Counted from the first letter of the stretch, positions 1-9,387 are shown. The stretch: DNA of 64,000 bases from Blautia glucerasea (GCF_020537505.1 NZ_JAJBMO010000005.1:124001-188000), one strand, 5' to 3'. Made by a program: numbers and translations. The notes: generated by a model not told the origin, from the letters alone.

Positions 1-253
1 CTCCTGAAGCCGCTTTCATTCCAGCATCCCGCGCAGCTCCCAGTCCTTTATTCACAGGATTATGTACTATCACAAGCTTATCAGGATATTTTTTCTGAAA
101 TTCTGTAACGATTTCCATGCTTTTATCCTGTCCGCAGTCATCTACACAAATGATCTCAAAGCTGCCATAGTCCTGCTTCACAATACTCTCCAGGCATCTT
201 CTAATATACTTTTCCACATTATATATTGGAACTATTATTGAAACCTTTTCCAT
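1..253 (-). CDS. GT2 family glycosyltransferase, partial (N-terminal 84 residues)
   Basis: Transfers a sugar from a nucleotide donor, probably in assembly of a surface polysaccharide or teichoic acid. The visible part starts at an ATG (251-253) and shows the GT-A fold opening VSIIVPIYN, then a DDCGQD stretch around residue 42 where the donor-binding aspartates sit, and a GLGAARDAGM segment typical of family 2. The 3' end lies left of base 1, so acceptor specificity cannot be judged. It is the last visible gene of a minus-strand operon that begins near 4697. The family call is firm; the substrate is unknown. Confidence 0.85.
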   Translation of the reverse strand, partial: MEKVSIIVPIYNVEKYIRRCLESIVKQDYGSFEIICVDDCGQDKSMEIVTEFQKKYPDKLVIVHNPVNKGLGAARDAGMKAASG

Positions 254-267
254 AAAAAACCTCAGCT

Positions 268-600
268 CTATTCCTTGTGCTCTTCAAGTGCAATCTTCTG
301 AGTCAACTCTTCGATTTTATATTGCAATTGAGAAATTTCCAGGGTTGATTGAAATGACTTAAACATCAGGGCAAATATTACAAGTAAAAAGACCATATTT
401 GCAGGTGACTGGAATCCAATTATCTGTGCCAGCTTAATCACAATCTGTGGAAAAACTGCGATCACGATCAATATCATAGAGAAAACAAGCCAAAAAATAG
501 AGTAGTCTATCTGCAGTTTTGATTTGCGAATTCTTCTTAAAATGTTCAATGTATTCATCACAGAAACAATAATTAATAAAACTCTTAATGCGATTGACAT
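268..600 (-). CDS. DUF2304 family small membrane protein
   Basis: A 110-residue protein with three hydrophobic segments (about residues 4-20, 34-54 and 66-84) and a charged, probably coiled tail. The ILRRIRKSKLQIDYSIFW stretch after the first helix is characteristic of DUF2304. Family knowledge: DUF2304 genes usually sit beside a dolichol-phosphate-mannose-synthase-like GT2 gene, as here (the next gene upstream in the operon). The inferred role is a membrane partner for that glycosyltransferase in lipid-linked sugar synthesis; no catalytic motif is visible. An AGAAGGT ribosome site precedes the ATG. Confidence 0.8.
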   Translation of the reverse strand: MSIALRVLLIIVSVMNTLNILRRIRKSKLQIDYSIFWLVFSMILIVIAVFPQIVIKLAQIIGFQSPANMVFLLVIFALMFKSFQSTLEISQLQYKIEELTQKIALEEHKE

Positions 601-621
601 ATTTTTACCTTCTTCCGACTT

Positions 622-1317
622 TTAATCTGTTTTGCTTCGTTTTCTAAAATTCTGAATGAACAGAATAGAGATCATCATTCTCAGCATATACATCATGGAT
701 TTTGTCCAGTTTAAATAGCTTTCCCCAGCTGTTCGGTCATCAATTTCTACCTGTACTTCTTTTATTGCAGCGCCCTGCTTAACCAGAAAAGAAATGGTAT
801 CCGGTTCCGGTCCATAGTTAATATTGCGCGCAAATTCATGAATCATTTTTTTGCTGTACATTCTCATGCCGGATGTTGGATCTGCCACCCGTTTTCCTGT
901 AGATACTTTGATCGCCCATCCGATCATGCGGCTTCCAACCATTCTCATACTCAATGGTTTCTTTTGTGTTACAAAACGTGATCCGATGACAATATCGTAT
1001 CCTTCCTCAATCCCCTTTACCAACTCTGCAATATACTCTGGTCTATGCTGTCCATCTGCATCAAACTGGATCGCGCAGTCATAATTTTTTAAATCTGCAT
1101 ATTTTAAACCGGTCTGAAAAGCGCCTGCAAGACCCAGATTCACCGGCAGATCAATAATATTAAACTTTTCTTCGTGGCAAATCCTGGAAGTATTATCAGC
1201 TGAACCATCGTTTACAACAACATAATCATACTGAGGATATTGATCCCTCAAATTTGAAACTACTTTTTTAATATTTAATTCCTCATTATATGCAGGAATA
1301 ACAACTAAAACTTTCAT
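622..1317 (-). CDS. GT2 glycosyltransferase, polyprenyl-phosphate sugar synthase type
   Basis: A 231-residue GT-A enzyme of the dolichol-phosphate mannose/glucose synthase class, expected to move a sugar onto a polyprenyl phosphate at the inner membrane face. The sequence opens with VLVVIPAYNEE, has VVNDGSADNT for donor binding and FDADGQH (about residue 87) as the metal-binding DXD motif, followed by GSRF and a DPTSGMRM block. The C-terminal end is hydrophobic but lacks the two long helices of full GtrB proteins, so the DUF2304 neighbour may supply membrane anchoring. AAGGA lies seven bases before the ATG. Confidence 0.88.
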   Translation of the reverse strand: MKVLVVIPAYNEELNIKKVVSNLRDQYPQYDYVVVNDGSADNTSRICHEEKFNIIDLPVNLGLAGAFQTGLKYADLKNYDCAIQFDADGQHRPEYIAELVKGIEEGYDIVIGSRFVTQKKPLSMRMVGSRMIGWAIKVSTGKRVADPTSGMRMYSKKMIHEFARNINYGPEPDTISFLVKQGAAIKEVQVEIDDRTAGESYLNWTKSMMYMLRMMISILFIQNFRKRSKTD

Positions 1318-1331
1318 GTATGTATCCTTCG

Positions 1332-2117
1332 TTATATATTATTTGATTTCTCACTGGTACCATAAACCCGGGCAATTATTTTTGCAATCCCTTTTGGCCA
1401 AAACCTGCAAAACATTTCATAATCTTCCTGCCCTCTTGCATTATTTCCAATGATTTCTGACGTTGTTGATTCTTCATGAATTCTGTGATACATGCTCACT
1501 TTTGTCACATAGCAAAACTCACCTTTATATTTGCTTGCTCTTTCCAACATCATCCAGTCCACATTGCTGGCATATTTTACCTGAAAAGGTTCTTCTGGAA
1601 ATTTCTTTTTCACATAGGTAGTAGACGGACAACAAACAGGATTTCCAAGACTCAGGCAAAGCCTTCTGGCTCTTACACTCTTCCAAAGTCCTTTTATCCG
1701 CAGCGGCAATAATAAAATTCTTTTAATTGTGAGCAGCTGGTTGCGGTCTACTTTTTGTCCATTTCTTAATTCTCCATAATCAGAAAACGCTATGATCGGA
1801 TCTTTTGCACATTTCAACCCATTCAGAATATTTTCCAGATATTCTGGCTGATAGTAATCATCCTGATGCGCAATTGTAACATAATCTGTTTTTGCCTGTC
1901 TGTAAGCAAAATTCCAATCCTGTGCAATGCCACTCTCTCCCTGATTAATATATAAAGACAGATGATATTTTTCAGCAAGCGCTTTTATATAATCATTTGG
2001 TGTTGAAGTAGCAATGATAATATTACTTTTCACTGTCTGCGCCGTCAGAGAGCAAATACATTCTTCCAAATATGGACTTTGCTTATACGCACAAATTGCA
2101 AATGTATGACTAACCAT
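1332..2117 (-). CDS. GT2 family glycosyltransferase
   Basis: A 261-residue glycosyltransferase of GT2 type. After the start comes SHTFAICAYKQSPYLEECI, where the usual VSVVIPxYN strand is degenerate, then a QGESGIAQDWNFAYRQA segment and AHQDDYY (about residue 84), which matches the catalytic DXD region. The middle part (CCPSTTYVKKKF, SNVDWMM) is typical of enzymes adding side sugars to surface glycans. It sits in the same minus-strand operon, with GAGGTGAAAAA upstream of its ATG. Donor and acceptor cannot be deduced. Confidence 0.83.
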   Translation of the reverse strand: MVSHTFAICAYKQSPYLEECICSLTAQTVKSNIIIATSTPNDYIKALAEKYHLSLYINQGESGIAQDWNFAYRQAKTDYVTIAHQDDYYQPEYLENILNGLKCAKDPIIAFSDYGELRNGQKVDRNQLLTIKRILLLPLRIKGLWKSVRARRLCLSLGNPVCCPSTTYVKKKFPEEPFQVKYASNVDWMMLERASKYKGEFCYVTKVSMYHRIHEESTTSEIIGNNARGQEDYEMFCRFWPKGIAKIIARVYGTSEKSNNI

Positions 2118-2140
2118 TTTTTCACCTCAAAAAATATACC

Positions 2141-4048
2141 TTAAAACATTCTGTATTTTAATACAATTTCATATATTATAGCAATTTGCAGAACATTGAC
2201 TGAAAGCAAAGTTAACCTTGCCATTTTGTAATAATCAGCCTGCAATACAGTTCTTTTTCCAGGCAATATCAACGCTCCCAAATACAAAAGAGGAAGGTAA
2301 TATCTCGCCTGCACTCCGGCAATTGTATTCTGCCCAACTGGAGTAAAACTCAAATACATAGATAACCAGATCAATACTATAACTGCTATTAAAATCACAA
2401 CCACAAATACTCTTTTTCCCAAACACAATTCTTTATTTGTCGTCATTTTACGCTCTTCATAAAGCAACAACAATACAAACATCGGAACTAGGATCAACAG
2501 CCATTTTTCGGGCAATATACCAAGACTTGCAAAATTTAAAAACAGCAAATTTCCTATAAAATAATTATCCCCAGCTGCAGTTCCTACGTTACGGAAATTG
2601 TCAAAACTGAAAATACTATTTATCATCAATTTTATACTGCTCAACGGATATTTAATCATAGACATCAACTGTCTTACCAAACTGGTATCACCACCACGAT
2701 TATCTCCACCATATGATATATTTCCGGAAATTGTATTCGTAATTGCTGGTAAAACAAACGTCATCATTACCAATGCGCAAACAGCCAAGATTCCAATAAA
2801 CCAAATTAACTGCTGCTTTTTGTCCTTTTTCTGAAACTGTGGAAGCAAAAGCATCACTAAAATAATCGGAACATACACTGCCTTCGAAAAGCATCCTACT
2901 GAAAAAAGTAATATAGCTGCAATTACATTTCCTAACTGGTACCTTTTTCTTCCTGATGTCATCTCATCATACCATAACACACAGCCTAATGTTACACAGG
3001 CGAACACAATTGGGTCATAAGAATAAGAGACTGCAAGAAATAATGGTGTTGGCAGCATTGCTATAAAAGCAAGAAACAGTTTTTTTCTTTTTGCCCTGCA
3101 AAGCGCTTCGTACATAATGAATACATAAAAAAAGAGATTTCCTATCTTACCTAACATAAATAAGTCTGAAAATGATACTTTCAAAAGCATACCAATCTTC
3201 ATGAATACTGCCATGGGAATATACGATATTGTAGAATAAGAAATTCCTATATTTTCTTTTTTTTCTGTATAAGAAATTTCTTTTCCCTTTTCATTCATCA
3301 GTTTTCGCAGTTCTGCAAATTCTGCCTTTGTATTACAAGAAGGCACAATTCTGTTCACAATATCTAGTGCCGCTTCTGTCCACTCTACATTCTTGCCACT
3401 TGCCAGGCTATAGGCTGTTTTAAAATGGATCTGTTCATCCCAGGAACAGTACCTAGGCTGTACACATGCGATGAGCAGCATTCCAAAAGCCAATGAATAT
3501 ATTACAAAATATCTTTCAATCCATTTAACTACATTTTTCTCAAAAAAGATTAAATATAACAACAGCAATAAAATAAAGAAAAAGAAAACCCGATATTTAT
3601 TAATCTCAAAATGATTGGTAACCCAAACTGATTTTAAATTGCTGCCTTCCGGTTTTGGCATTGTTATTTTTATATTAGTAATTTTTTTATTTATATTTGT
3701 ATAAAATTCAGAAAAATAGGCATTCACTACATCTGTACTTGTAGATGTAACTTTCTTTCCAAATTCATTTACCCAGGTTATATCAATCCAATAACCATCT
3801 TCCTGGTTAAAATCACCTACAATTTTAAGTTGTTTTACGTATAAGCCTTCTTTATTTGCAAATTCGACAACATATTTTTCATTTGTCTCTGTTTTTATAA
3901 CTTGAATATTATCCCTTAAATCCAGTTCACTGTATCGCCATTTCAATGCCGAATAATTGAATCCCAGTTCAATTACTGCAACCAGTAGAACAATTGCAAA
4001 AATAGCAATTATTCTTTTATATTTCTTCATTATTTTGAATTGCTTCAC
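2141..4048 (-). CDS. DUF2142 multi-spanning membrane protein
   Basis: A protein of about 635 residues with one N-terminal helix, an extracellular beta-rich stretch of some 110 residues, then about eleven more helices. The segment with CVQPRYCSWDEQIHFKTAYSL (as ...PRYCSWDEQIHF) and the later PxFQARYYLP-like VQARYYLPLLY match the DUF2142 family of predicted GT-C-fold glycosyltransferases. I start it at a GTG (4046-4048) because AAGGAG lies seven bases upstream at 4056-4061; this start overlaps the previous gene by 32 bases. A GT-C fold would use a lipid-linked donor on the outer face, in keeping with the neighbouring polyprenyl-sugar synthase. Function is inferred, not proven. Confidence 0.8.
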   Translation of the reverse strand: MKQFKIMKKYKRIIAIFAIVLLVAVIELGFNYSALKWRYSELDLRDNIQVIKTETNEKYVVEFANKEGLYVKQLKIVGDFNQEDGYWIDITWVNEFGKKVTSTSTDVVNAYFSEFYTNINKKITNIKITMPKPEGSNLKSVWVTNHFEINKYRVFFFFILLLLLYLIFFEKNVVKWIERYFVIYSLAFGMLLIACVQPRYCSWDEQIHFKTAYSLASGKNVEWTEAALDIVNRIVPSCNTKAEFAELRKLMNEKGKEISYTEKKENIGISYSTISYIPMAVFMKIGMLLKVSFSDLFMLGKIGNLFFYVFIMYEALCRAKRKKLFLAFIAMLPTPLFLAVSYSYDPIVFACVTLGCVLWYDEMTSGRKRYQLGNVIAAILLFSVGCFSKAVYVPIILVMLLLPQFQKKDKKQQLIWFIGILAVCALVMMTFVLPAITNTISGNISYGGDNRGGDTSLVRQLMSMIKYPLSSIKLMINSIFSFDNFRNVGTAAGDNYFIGNLLFLNFASLGILPEKWLLILVPMFVLLLLYEERKMTTNKELCLGKRVFVVVILIAVIVLIWLSMYLSFTPVGQNTIAGVQARYYLPLLYLGALILPGKRTVLQADYYKMARLTLLSVNVLQIAIIYEIVLKYRMF

Positions 4049-4697
4049 ATCTTTTCTCCTTATCGTTTGCATAAATAAGATAGCTGAATAAAAGGCTTAG
4101 TGTTAATATAAATGCAGCACTCCAAATATGTGGATGTTCCTCACCTATAACTTCAAGCAAATATAAAGGGCCGTAATATTCCTGGTATGTATCACTCTCA
4201 AGGCGCACATATTTCCATGCATTATCATTTGCATAAAGTGAAATCTTTGTCTCAGGTGAAATTCCAGTACCCTGTAATAAAACAGTGTATTTTCCTGCTT
4301 TATTTTCCTGACTGCCAGCAAAAATTTCCGTTGCACTTAATGAAGATGATTTCATTCTGGCAAATAATTCTTTTACCTGAATACACTCTTCGGCAACTAC
4401 CTGATCCTCGAACTGTAAGGTGCAGGTAATCTCTCCGCTCTCATTTTCTCCTTCTGCCTCAAAATATAAACAAATTCCATAAAATTCCTGGTTATACAAT
4501 TCAAATGAAAGTGTTATATTTCTTTTGTCTGTAATTAATCCGACGGTATTAATACTATTACGATCAGTAGTTCCATTCACATCCGTATTTGAATACACAA
4601 CCTTTTTTTTATGTGACGGAACAAATATAGAAAGCATAAACACCACAAATAGCAATAAATTTACTATTAACAGCAACTTTTTTAATATTTTGTTCAT
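4017..4697 (-). CDS. Bitopic membrane protein of unknown function
   Basis: I do not recognise this 226-residue protein. It has a helix at residues 7-26, an extracellular domain of about 150 residues rich in beta-strand patterns, a second helix near residues 195-213 and a short charged cytoplasmic tail. It is the first gene of the glycan operon; GGGGG lies four to eight bases before its ATG, and its 3' end overlaps the DUF2142 gene, so translation is coupled. The similar extracellular insert in the DUF2142 neighbour suggests the two may interact; this is a guess. Confidence 0.7.
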   Translation of the reverse strand: MNKILKKLLLIVNLLLFVVFMLSIFVPSHKKKVVYSNTDVNGTTDRNSINTVGLITDKRNITLSFELYNQEFYGICLYFEAEGENESGEITCTLQFEDQVVAEECIQVKELFARMKSSSLSATEIFAGSQENKAGKYTVLLQGTGISPETKISLYANDNAWKYVRLESDTYQEYYGPLYLLEVIGEEHPHIWSAAFILTLSLLFSYLIYANDKEKRCEAIQNNEEI

Positions 4698-4735
4698 ATT
4701 TCCCCCATTTTATTTAAAAGTCTTAACATTTTTTA

Positions 4736-4764
4736 ATTGTAGCAAAAAACATACGCAAAGACAA
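4736..4764 (-). promoter_or_regulatory. Promoter of the glycan operon
   Basis: Read on the minus strand: TTGTCT (4759-4764), a 17-base spacer and TACAAT (4736-4741), preceded by TGC to give an extended -10. It lies about 40 bases before the first gene (ATG at 4697). Confidence 0.65.
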
Positions 4765-4811
4765 GCGTTATTTCCCCAACGCACTTCCAGACTTTTCAAA
4801 ACAATTTATAT

Positions 4812-4840
4812 TTGACGTATTTCTTTATAGATAGTAATAT
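4812..4840 (+). promoter_or_regulatory. Promoter of the secreted protein gene at 4863
   Basis: TTGACG (4812-4817), a 17-base spacer and TAATAT (4835-4840). AAGGAG follows at 4849-4854, eight bases before the ATG. It is divergent from the glycan operon promoter. Confidence 0.7.
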
Positions 4841-4862
4841 AACCATATAAGGAGATTCTGTT

Positions 4863-6107
4863 ATGAAAAAAAATATGTTTTATACTTTAGCTGCTGCCGC
4901 AGTCCTTTTATGCTTTCCCTATTCCGTTAATGGAATTCAACAGGATAACATTGTTTCTGTCAATGTTTTAAACCATATATATTATGGAACTCTGGAAGCA
5001 AATGGTAAAGAAAGTACTTTTACTACCCTTCCAGACAGTGAAGCGTCATTTTCCATCACTGGCAGCTGGTCTGATTCCCAAGAGGCATTCAATGGTGAAT
5101 GTACCATTTCTTATGAAGACGGGACTACACAAGATGTAACATACAAAAAAGGGCTTATTCGAAAAAAAGTAACCACCACTTATCCTGATGGAACCTATCA
5201 GACATTTACTACCAGCCGGGGAAAACCCTGCAAAAAGATCCAGACTTATTCTTCTGAAGGTGAACTAATTAGTCTGGACTGGTTTCATCGATGTACTCCA
5301 GTAAGCAGCCTGCTTCAAAATGCAGTCTCCCCCAATTACGATGAGTGGTTTTCGAACCCCTATGATTACTCTGAATTACCAATAAAAGTTTCTGGTACAG
5401 TAATTAGTATTTATGAAAGTGCTTCCACTGGATATATGAAAATAAAAGATGAATCGGATAATCTTTATCTTTTTAAATATCCAAATGCATCAATTCAACA
5501 ATTTGTTTCCAGCAATATTGAAAATGTTTCAGTTGATGATTCCATTGAAATTTATGGTTTTTTCGACTCCATAAATAATTATGAAGAAGAGCCGATTTCG
5601 TTTTTTGAGCATTCGCTTGGATGGGAAATGAATTCCAAAACTTTTTTAGATGAGCTAATAGTTGATGATGATTTTCTTTCAAGCGTACGGAATTACAGTA
5701 AAGTTACGGATTCTGATCTGGAAGAAGAAATTCCTATTTTAAAAGCTTTTTACTGGAAAACTAATGAAACTGACATAAACCCGCTGCATCTTACTGGCAG
5801 TTATGAAGAGCTTTGTAAATATCCCTACTATTATAAAAGTGAAAAATTCTCTATAACTGGAAAAATAGTATATGAAAACACCAATTCATCAGCAGGCAAT
5901 GTAATTCTGCTGATTCAAAAAGAAAATTCGTCCGAAATATATGGTGCAACTTACGAAACTACAGATTATACTTCCTTACTTGGGGAAACGGTTTCCATCT
6001 CTGGATCAAGTGACGGAAATTGTAAAATTCCCTATTATAAATCTGATACCAAGGTGATGGGCTACGCCCTTTATCCTAATATCAAAGTAACAGATCTGGA
6101 ATCTTAA
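4863..6107 (+). CDS. Secreted protein with MORN-like repeats and OB-like domains
   Basis: A 414-residue exported protein with a cleavable signal peptide (about residues 1-25; charged MKKN start, hydrophobic core, then SVNG). Residues about 60-115 carry repeated YEDGT / YPDGT beta-hairpin units that resemble MORN repeats. Two later stretches (about 175-235 and 330-410, the latter with SITGKIVYENTNS and VSISGSS) look like OB-fold beta-barrels. No catalytic motif is seen. It has its own promoter and a strong terminator, so it is a single-gene unit. A surface-binding role is possible but unproven. Confidence 0.7.
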   Translation: MKKNMFYTLAAAAVLLCFPYSVNGIQQDNIVSVNVLNHIYYGTLEANGKESTFTTLPDSEASFSITGSWSDSQEAFNGECTISYEDGTTQDVTYKKGLIRKKVTTTYPDGTYQTFTTSRGKPCKKIQTYSSEGELISLDWFHRCTPVSSLLQNAVSPNYDEWFSNPYDYSELPIKVSGTVISIYESASTGYMKIKDESDNLYLFKYPNASIQQFVSSNIENVSVDDSIEIYGFFDSINNYEEEPISFFEHSLGWEMNSKTFLDELIVDDDFLSSVRNYSKVTDSDLEEEIPILKAFYWKTNETDINPLHLTGSYEELCKYPYYYKSEKFSITGKIVYENTNSSAGNVILLIQKENSSEIYGATYETTDYTSLLGETVSISGSSDGNCKIPYYKSDTKVMGYALYPNIKVTDLES

Positions 6108-6119
6108 AACTGTCGCAAA

Positions 6120-6168
6120 AACAAGGAGTCAGCAAACCTTAGATTGTTTGCTGACTCCTTGTTTTCAT
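6120..6168. terminator. Bidirectional terminator with 18-bp perfect stem
   Basis: Arms 6120-6137 and 6146-6163 are perfectly complementary around an 8-base loop, with T-rich sequence on the plus side and A-rich sequence on the other. It ends the plus-strand gene at 6107 and the minus-strand acyltransferase. The stop codon of the latter (6139-6141) lies in the loop, so its last codons form one stem arm. Confidence 0.9.
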
Positions 6169-7236
6169 CATGGTTTTTATTTTTCCCCATACATATCTTC
6201 CTGCATACACTACTGCTAATGGAACTATTACGCCGGCAACGTAGCAAATAGGCCATGATCTGTTAAAGGAATGCGGATAGCGCTCTAACACATCATTTCC
6301 CAAGTTTAAAATCTTGCAGATTGCAAAATCTATTCCTTTAAAAGTAATTATATGAAGTGCCATAATATGATAACTGTTTTTTCCTGCTGCACAAAACAAT
6401 TTTGTTACTTCCCTGAACTTACTCATTCCTAATGCCAGGCAGATACAAAAGGCAATTCCCACTATTGTAACTGGATAAAACAGTAGTGGATGAATAATCA
6501 TATTCGCAGACAGTTCAATAATTCCGATATTCAGGCTCAGTACCTTCCAAAGTATAAAGCCCAAAACAGGAGCCATCCACCAGTGCAGATATTTTTCTAT
6601 ATAAGATCTATAGTGTTGAACCACAATGCCCAGGTAAATAACAGGAATTGCTAATACAGAGGTCTGCATGTGATATCTCAAATCAATATCATTATAATTT
6701 AGATAAATTCCCATAATAGCTGTTAAAATGCAAAAAAAGATATGCCATATTACTGGATATTTCATTTTTTCAGCCTGATAGAATAGCAAAATAAACATGC
6801 TTACTCCAATAAAAAACATTGGAATAAACCAAAAGGCCCCCAACATGGACTCTGACGTTCTAAAAACGCATGCTTCGAATAATTCGTATATAATATCATT
6901 TGTTTCGTACAAGGCAGTACCACTTTTAAGTATATGCATTTCTAAAAGAAAATTGTGAAGCAGAATGAATAAAATACTGTATTTTATGTATATGGGCATT
7001 AATCCACCAAGCCTCTTTCCTATCTGCATATATGGCGTTATATCTTTGCGTGGCTTAAAACACATTCCTGCTACAAAAAAGAATACCATCAAATGATAGG
7101 TATAAACAAACGGACCGATTGGAAAACCGGTTCTTTGCCATACCCAGCTTGCATGACCTATAACAATTGACGTAATACCAATTCCCTTTAATAAATCGAT
7201 CAACGTATCTCTTTTCTTTTCCACTTTTTCGTCCAC
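6139..7236 (-). CDS. Acyltransferase family 3 membrane protein
   Basis: A 365-residue integral membrane O-acyltransferase (acyltransferase_3 family, as in OatA and WecH) with about ten helices. The N-terminal LLKGIGITSIVIGHASW has the conserved GH that supplies the catalytic histidine, followed by TYHLMVFFFVAGM, a family signature. Such enzymes O-acetylate or succinylate glycans using acyl donors at the membrane. It lies 13 bases after a glycosyltransferase gene, so it probably decorates the same glycan. The start is a GTG without a well-spaced ribosome site, so the true start is uncertain by a few codons. Confidence 0.85.
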   Translation of the reverse strand: MDEKVEKKRDTLIDLLKGIGITSIVIGHASWVWQRTGFPIGPFVYTYHLMVFFFVAGMCFKPRKDITPYMQIGKRLGGLMPIYIKYSILFILLHNFLLEMHILKSGTALYETNDIIYELFEACVFRTSESMLGAFWFIPMFFIGVSMFILLFYQAEKMKYPVIWHIFFCILTAIMGIYLNYNDIDLRYHMQTSVLAIPVIYLGIVVQHYRSYIEKYLHWWMAPVLGFILWKVLSLNIGIIELSANMIIHPLLFYPVTIVGIAFCICLALGMSKFREVTKLFCAAGKNSYHIMALHIITFKGIDFAICKILNLGNDVLERYPHSFNRSWPICYVAGVIVPLAVVYAGRYVWGKIKTMMKTRSQQTI

Positions 7237-7249
7237 TCTTCTAATAATT

Positions 7250-8407
7250 TTATCTTTTTTCCCTCGTTACAATTTCCACCAGTTCTCTGGCTCTTGCCTC
7301 AAAGGAATACTTCTCTTTAATCATGGGCCACTGGGCATCTACACGGTCTTTTATTTCATCGTAGTGATTCTCGATTTCTTTTACGCACTGGTCAAATTCC
7401 TCTTTATTACGATAGTAAAGCACTGCATCTGGAAAAATTTCCCGCAGTTCGTCGCAGCAGTCGGAGATCACGGGCAGGCCACATGCAAGAGCATCAAAAA
7501 TACGGTTGTTCACAAACTGATAGTCCAGCATGTCTTTCCAGTGGTCATTCAGGGTAACCCGGGCGCTGCGGTATAGAGCTGGGATCTGGCTGTTTTCGAT
7601 AAAGACTTCCTGTACCATGGTTTTATCCGGGCCAAGCATGGCCTTCCATCCTGCGCCCCAGATTTTCAGGGGGAGTTTCTCCCTGGCTGCCCATAATACG
7701 CAGGGACGGGCCACGCCGCGGGAATTTCCTATAAACAGATAGTCGCCGCCACGGTTTTTCTCCGCTGCTGGGTCCGGATAGAACAGTTCCGTATCTGTAC
7801 ACTGGAGCAGAGGATAAACCGGGATATCCAGCTTCTGCTGAAGCTCCTTAGCATAATGAAGGGAGCCTACACAAATGATATCGTAAAGCTTGTATTCTTC
7901 TTCCGTGACCATTTCCGGATGGCTGATGTTCCACATAATATAGGTACATTTGGTATTCCGGCGGTCCGGGCGGTAGAATTCGCGGCCTCTCAGTACCAGA
8001 ACAGCATCTGCATTCACTTCGCAGTCCCAGTCTTCATGGAGATCAATTATGGTGTACATTCCCATTCTGTCAAAATAGCGTTTCAGCGCGACTGCATAAG
8101 CATAATCTCCCCAGCGGACCTTCTTCTCGCCTTCCGGGGCAGGGCATTTGATCACCCAGATCTGGCGGTTTCCAGCCTCTTTTTGTACCTGGATGGCACG
8201 TTTCGCCCAGTCATCGCGGCGGCGGAATTCGTTTGCAATATAGTCCTTCAGCTCCTGGGCTGGCAGGATATTCTTCTGCAGTTCGGTAAGAAGCTTCTCC
8301 TGTCGTTTATTTGCTTTCTCTAATTCCTTAAGCTTATTGTCCATGTAAGTGCGGCTGACCGGAACCAGACTACGCAATTTTTGTTTCAATGTATGTAAAA
8401 AGCTCAT
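7250..8407 (-). CDS. GT-B type glycosyltransferase (CgeB-like)
   Basis: A 385-residue protein with an N-terminal coiled coil (about residues 20-75), then a GT-B fold. The C-terminal half shows GNSRGVARPCV, ENSQIPALYRSARVTLNDHW and NNRIFDALACGLPVISDCCDELREIF; the last is the nucleotide-sugar binding block of glycosyltransferase family 1/CgeB-like proteins. The substrate is unknown. It is the first gene of a two-gene operon with the acyltransferase. GGAGATTTCCC stands before the ATG and a good promoter lies at 8471-8499. Confidence 0.82.
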   Translation of the reverse strand: MSFLHTLKQKLRSLVPVSRTYMDNKLKELEKANKRQEKLLTELQKNILPAQELKDYIANEFRRRDDWAKRAIQVQKEAGNRQIWVIKCPAPEGEKKVRWGDYAYAVALKRYFDRMGMYTIIDLHEDWDCEVNADAVLVLRGREFYRPDRRNTKCTYIMWNISHPEMVTEEEYKLYDIICVGSLHYAKELQQKLDIPVYPLLQCTDTELFYPDPAAEKNRGGDYLFIGNSRGVARPCVLWAAREKLPLKIWGAGWKAMLGPDKTMVQEVFIENSQIPALYRSARVTLNDHWKDMLDYQFVNNRIFDALACGLPVISDCCDELREIFPDAVLYYRNKEEFDQCVKEIENHYDEIKDRVDAQWPMIKEKYSFEARARELVEIVTREKR

Positions 8408-8470
8408 GGGAAATCTCCTTATATGCTAAGTATAAATCCGTAAAAATTGGTTTTTGAGTCTTTGTTCCTT

Positions 8471-8499
8471 ATTATAGCGAAATAACCTGGGAAACGCAA
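8471..8499 (-). promoter_or_regulatory. Promoter of the glycosyltransferase/acyltransferase operon
   Basis: On the minus strand: TTGCGT (8494-8499), a 17-base spacer, TATAAT (8471-8476). The transcription start would fall about 55 bases before the ATG at 8407. Confidence 0.65.
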
Positions 8500-8598
8500 C
8501 TAGTTACTATAAAGGTAATGAATTGCAAATCATTCTCAGCTTCACAATTTTTTCATTGTTTTTTCTACCTTTTATCACTAGGAAAGTAAATGGGAATT

Positions 8599-8607
8599 TG
8601 CTATAAT
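8599..8607 (+). promoter_or_regulatory. Extended -10 promoter for the secreted protein at 8671
   Basis: TGCTATAAT, an extended -10 with no convincing -35. The ATG at 8671 is 64 bases downstream, with AGGAGG at 8654-8659. Confidence 0.5.
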
Positions 8608-8670
8608 GAGTGCATCGAAAGGTCAGAGTTCTCTCTTTGGCTTATTAATTTCCAGGAGGATACTGAATTC

Positions 8671-9384
8671 ATGCGAAAAAAGAAAGGTTTATTGATACCG
8701 GCTATGCTGGCATTTTCACTTTGTGGAATTTCTGTTTTGCCGGTACTGGCTGAGAATACGGAGCAGACAGCGGACAGTGCAAATACTGCTTCCGAAGCGG
8801 ACACTGGAAGCACCTCTGATACCCCTTATGAAAAGGGCACCATCACAGATACCGATTTTCAGAGCGAATGGCTGAATCTGAAATTCACACCGCCGGAAAC
8901 CGTTGTCATGAATACAGAGGAAGAGCTTCAGTCTGTAATGCAGCAGGGACAGAGCACCCTTGAGGAATCTTCCGGTGTGGAGCTGGGAGAAGATGCTTTA
9001 TCTGGTACGGTTTATGAGATGATGGCTTCTTCTATCTCCGGTTTTCCTAATGTTTCGGTAGTCGTGGAGGACGCAGCGCTGGAGAATATGACTGTGGAGC
9101 AGTATTTCCTGGCTGCGCAGCAGATGCTGGATGCTACCGGAATGGGTTACACTTATTCAGATGTTACAGATACGCAGATCGCCGGACAGGATTTCCAGGT
9201 TATGGAAACAAGCGTGACGATTAATGATTATGAAGTTCTTCAGAAATACTGTACCCGCAAACAGGGAGGAAAGTTTGTCTCCATTATTTTGTCCTACACC
9301 ACAGATACGACAGCCGAAGCAGATGAAATCCTGGCAGCTTTTACTCCATTAAATACTGACACGGAGGCTGCACCTGCAGAATAA
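8671..9384 (+). CDS. Secreted protein of unknown function
   Basis: I do not recognise this 237-residue protein. It has a signal peptide (MRKKK start, hydrophobic core, VLA-EN cleavage near residue 26; no lipobox cysteine), a Ser/Thr/Ala/Glu-rich linker to about residue 55, then an alpha/beta domain with a TPPETVVMNTEEEL start. The start at 8671 is chosen over an upstream in-frame ATG because AGGAGG stands 11 bases before it and the signal peptide begins there. It lies 3 bases before the HD-domain gene and is probably cotranscribed with it. Confidence 0.72.
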   Translation: MRKKKGLLIPAMLAFSLCGISVLPVLAENTEQTADSANTASEADTGSTSDTPYEKGTITDTDFQSEWLNLKFTPPETVVMNTEEELQSVMQQGQSTLEESSGVELGEDALSGTVYEMMASSISGFPNVSVVVEDAALENMTVEQYFLAAQQMLDATGMGYTYSDVTDTQIAGQDFQVMETSVTINDYEVLQKYCTRKQGGKFVSIILSYTTDTTAEADEILAAFTPLNTDTEAAPAE

Positions 9385-9387
9385 AAT

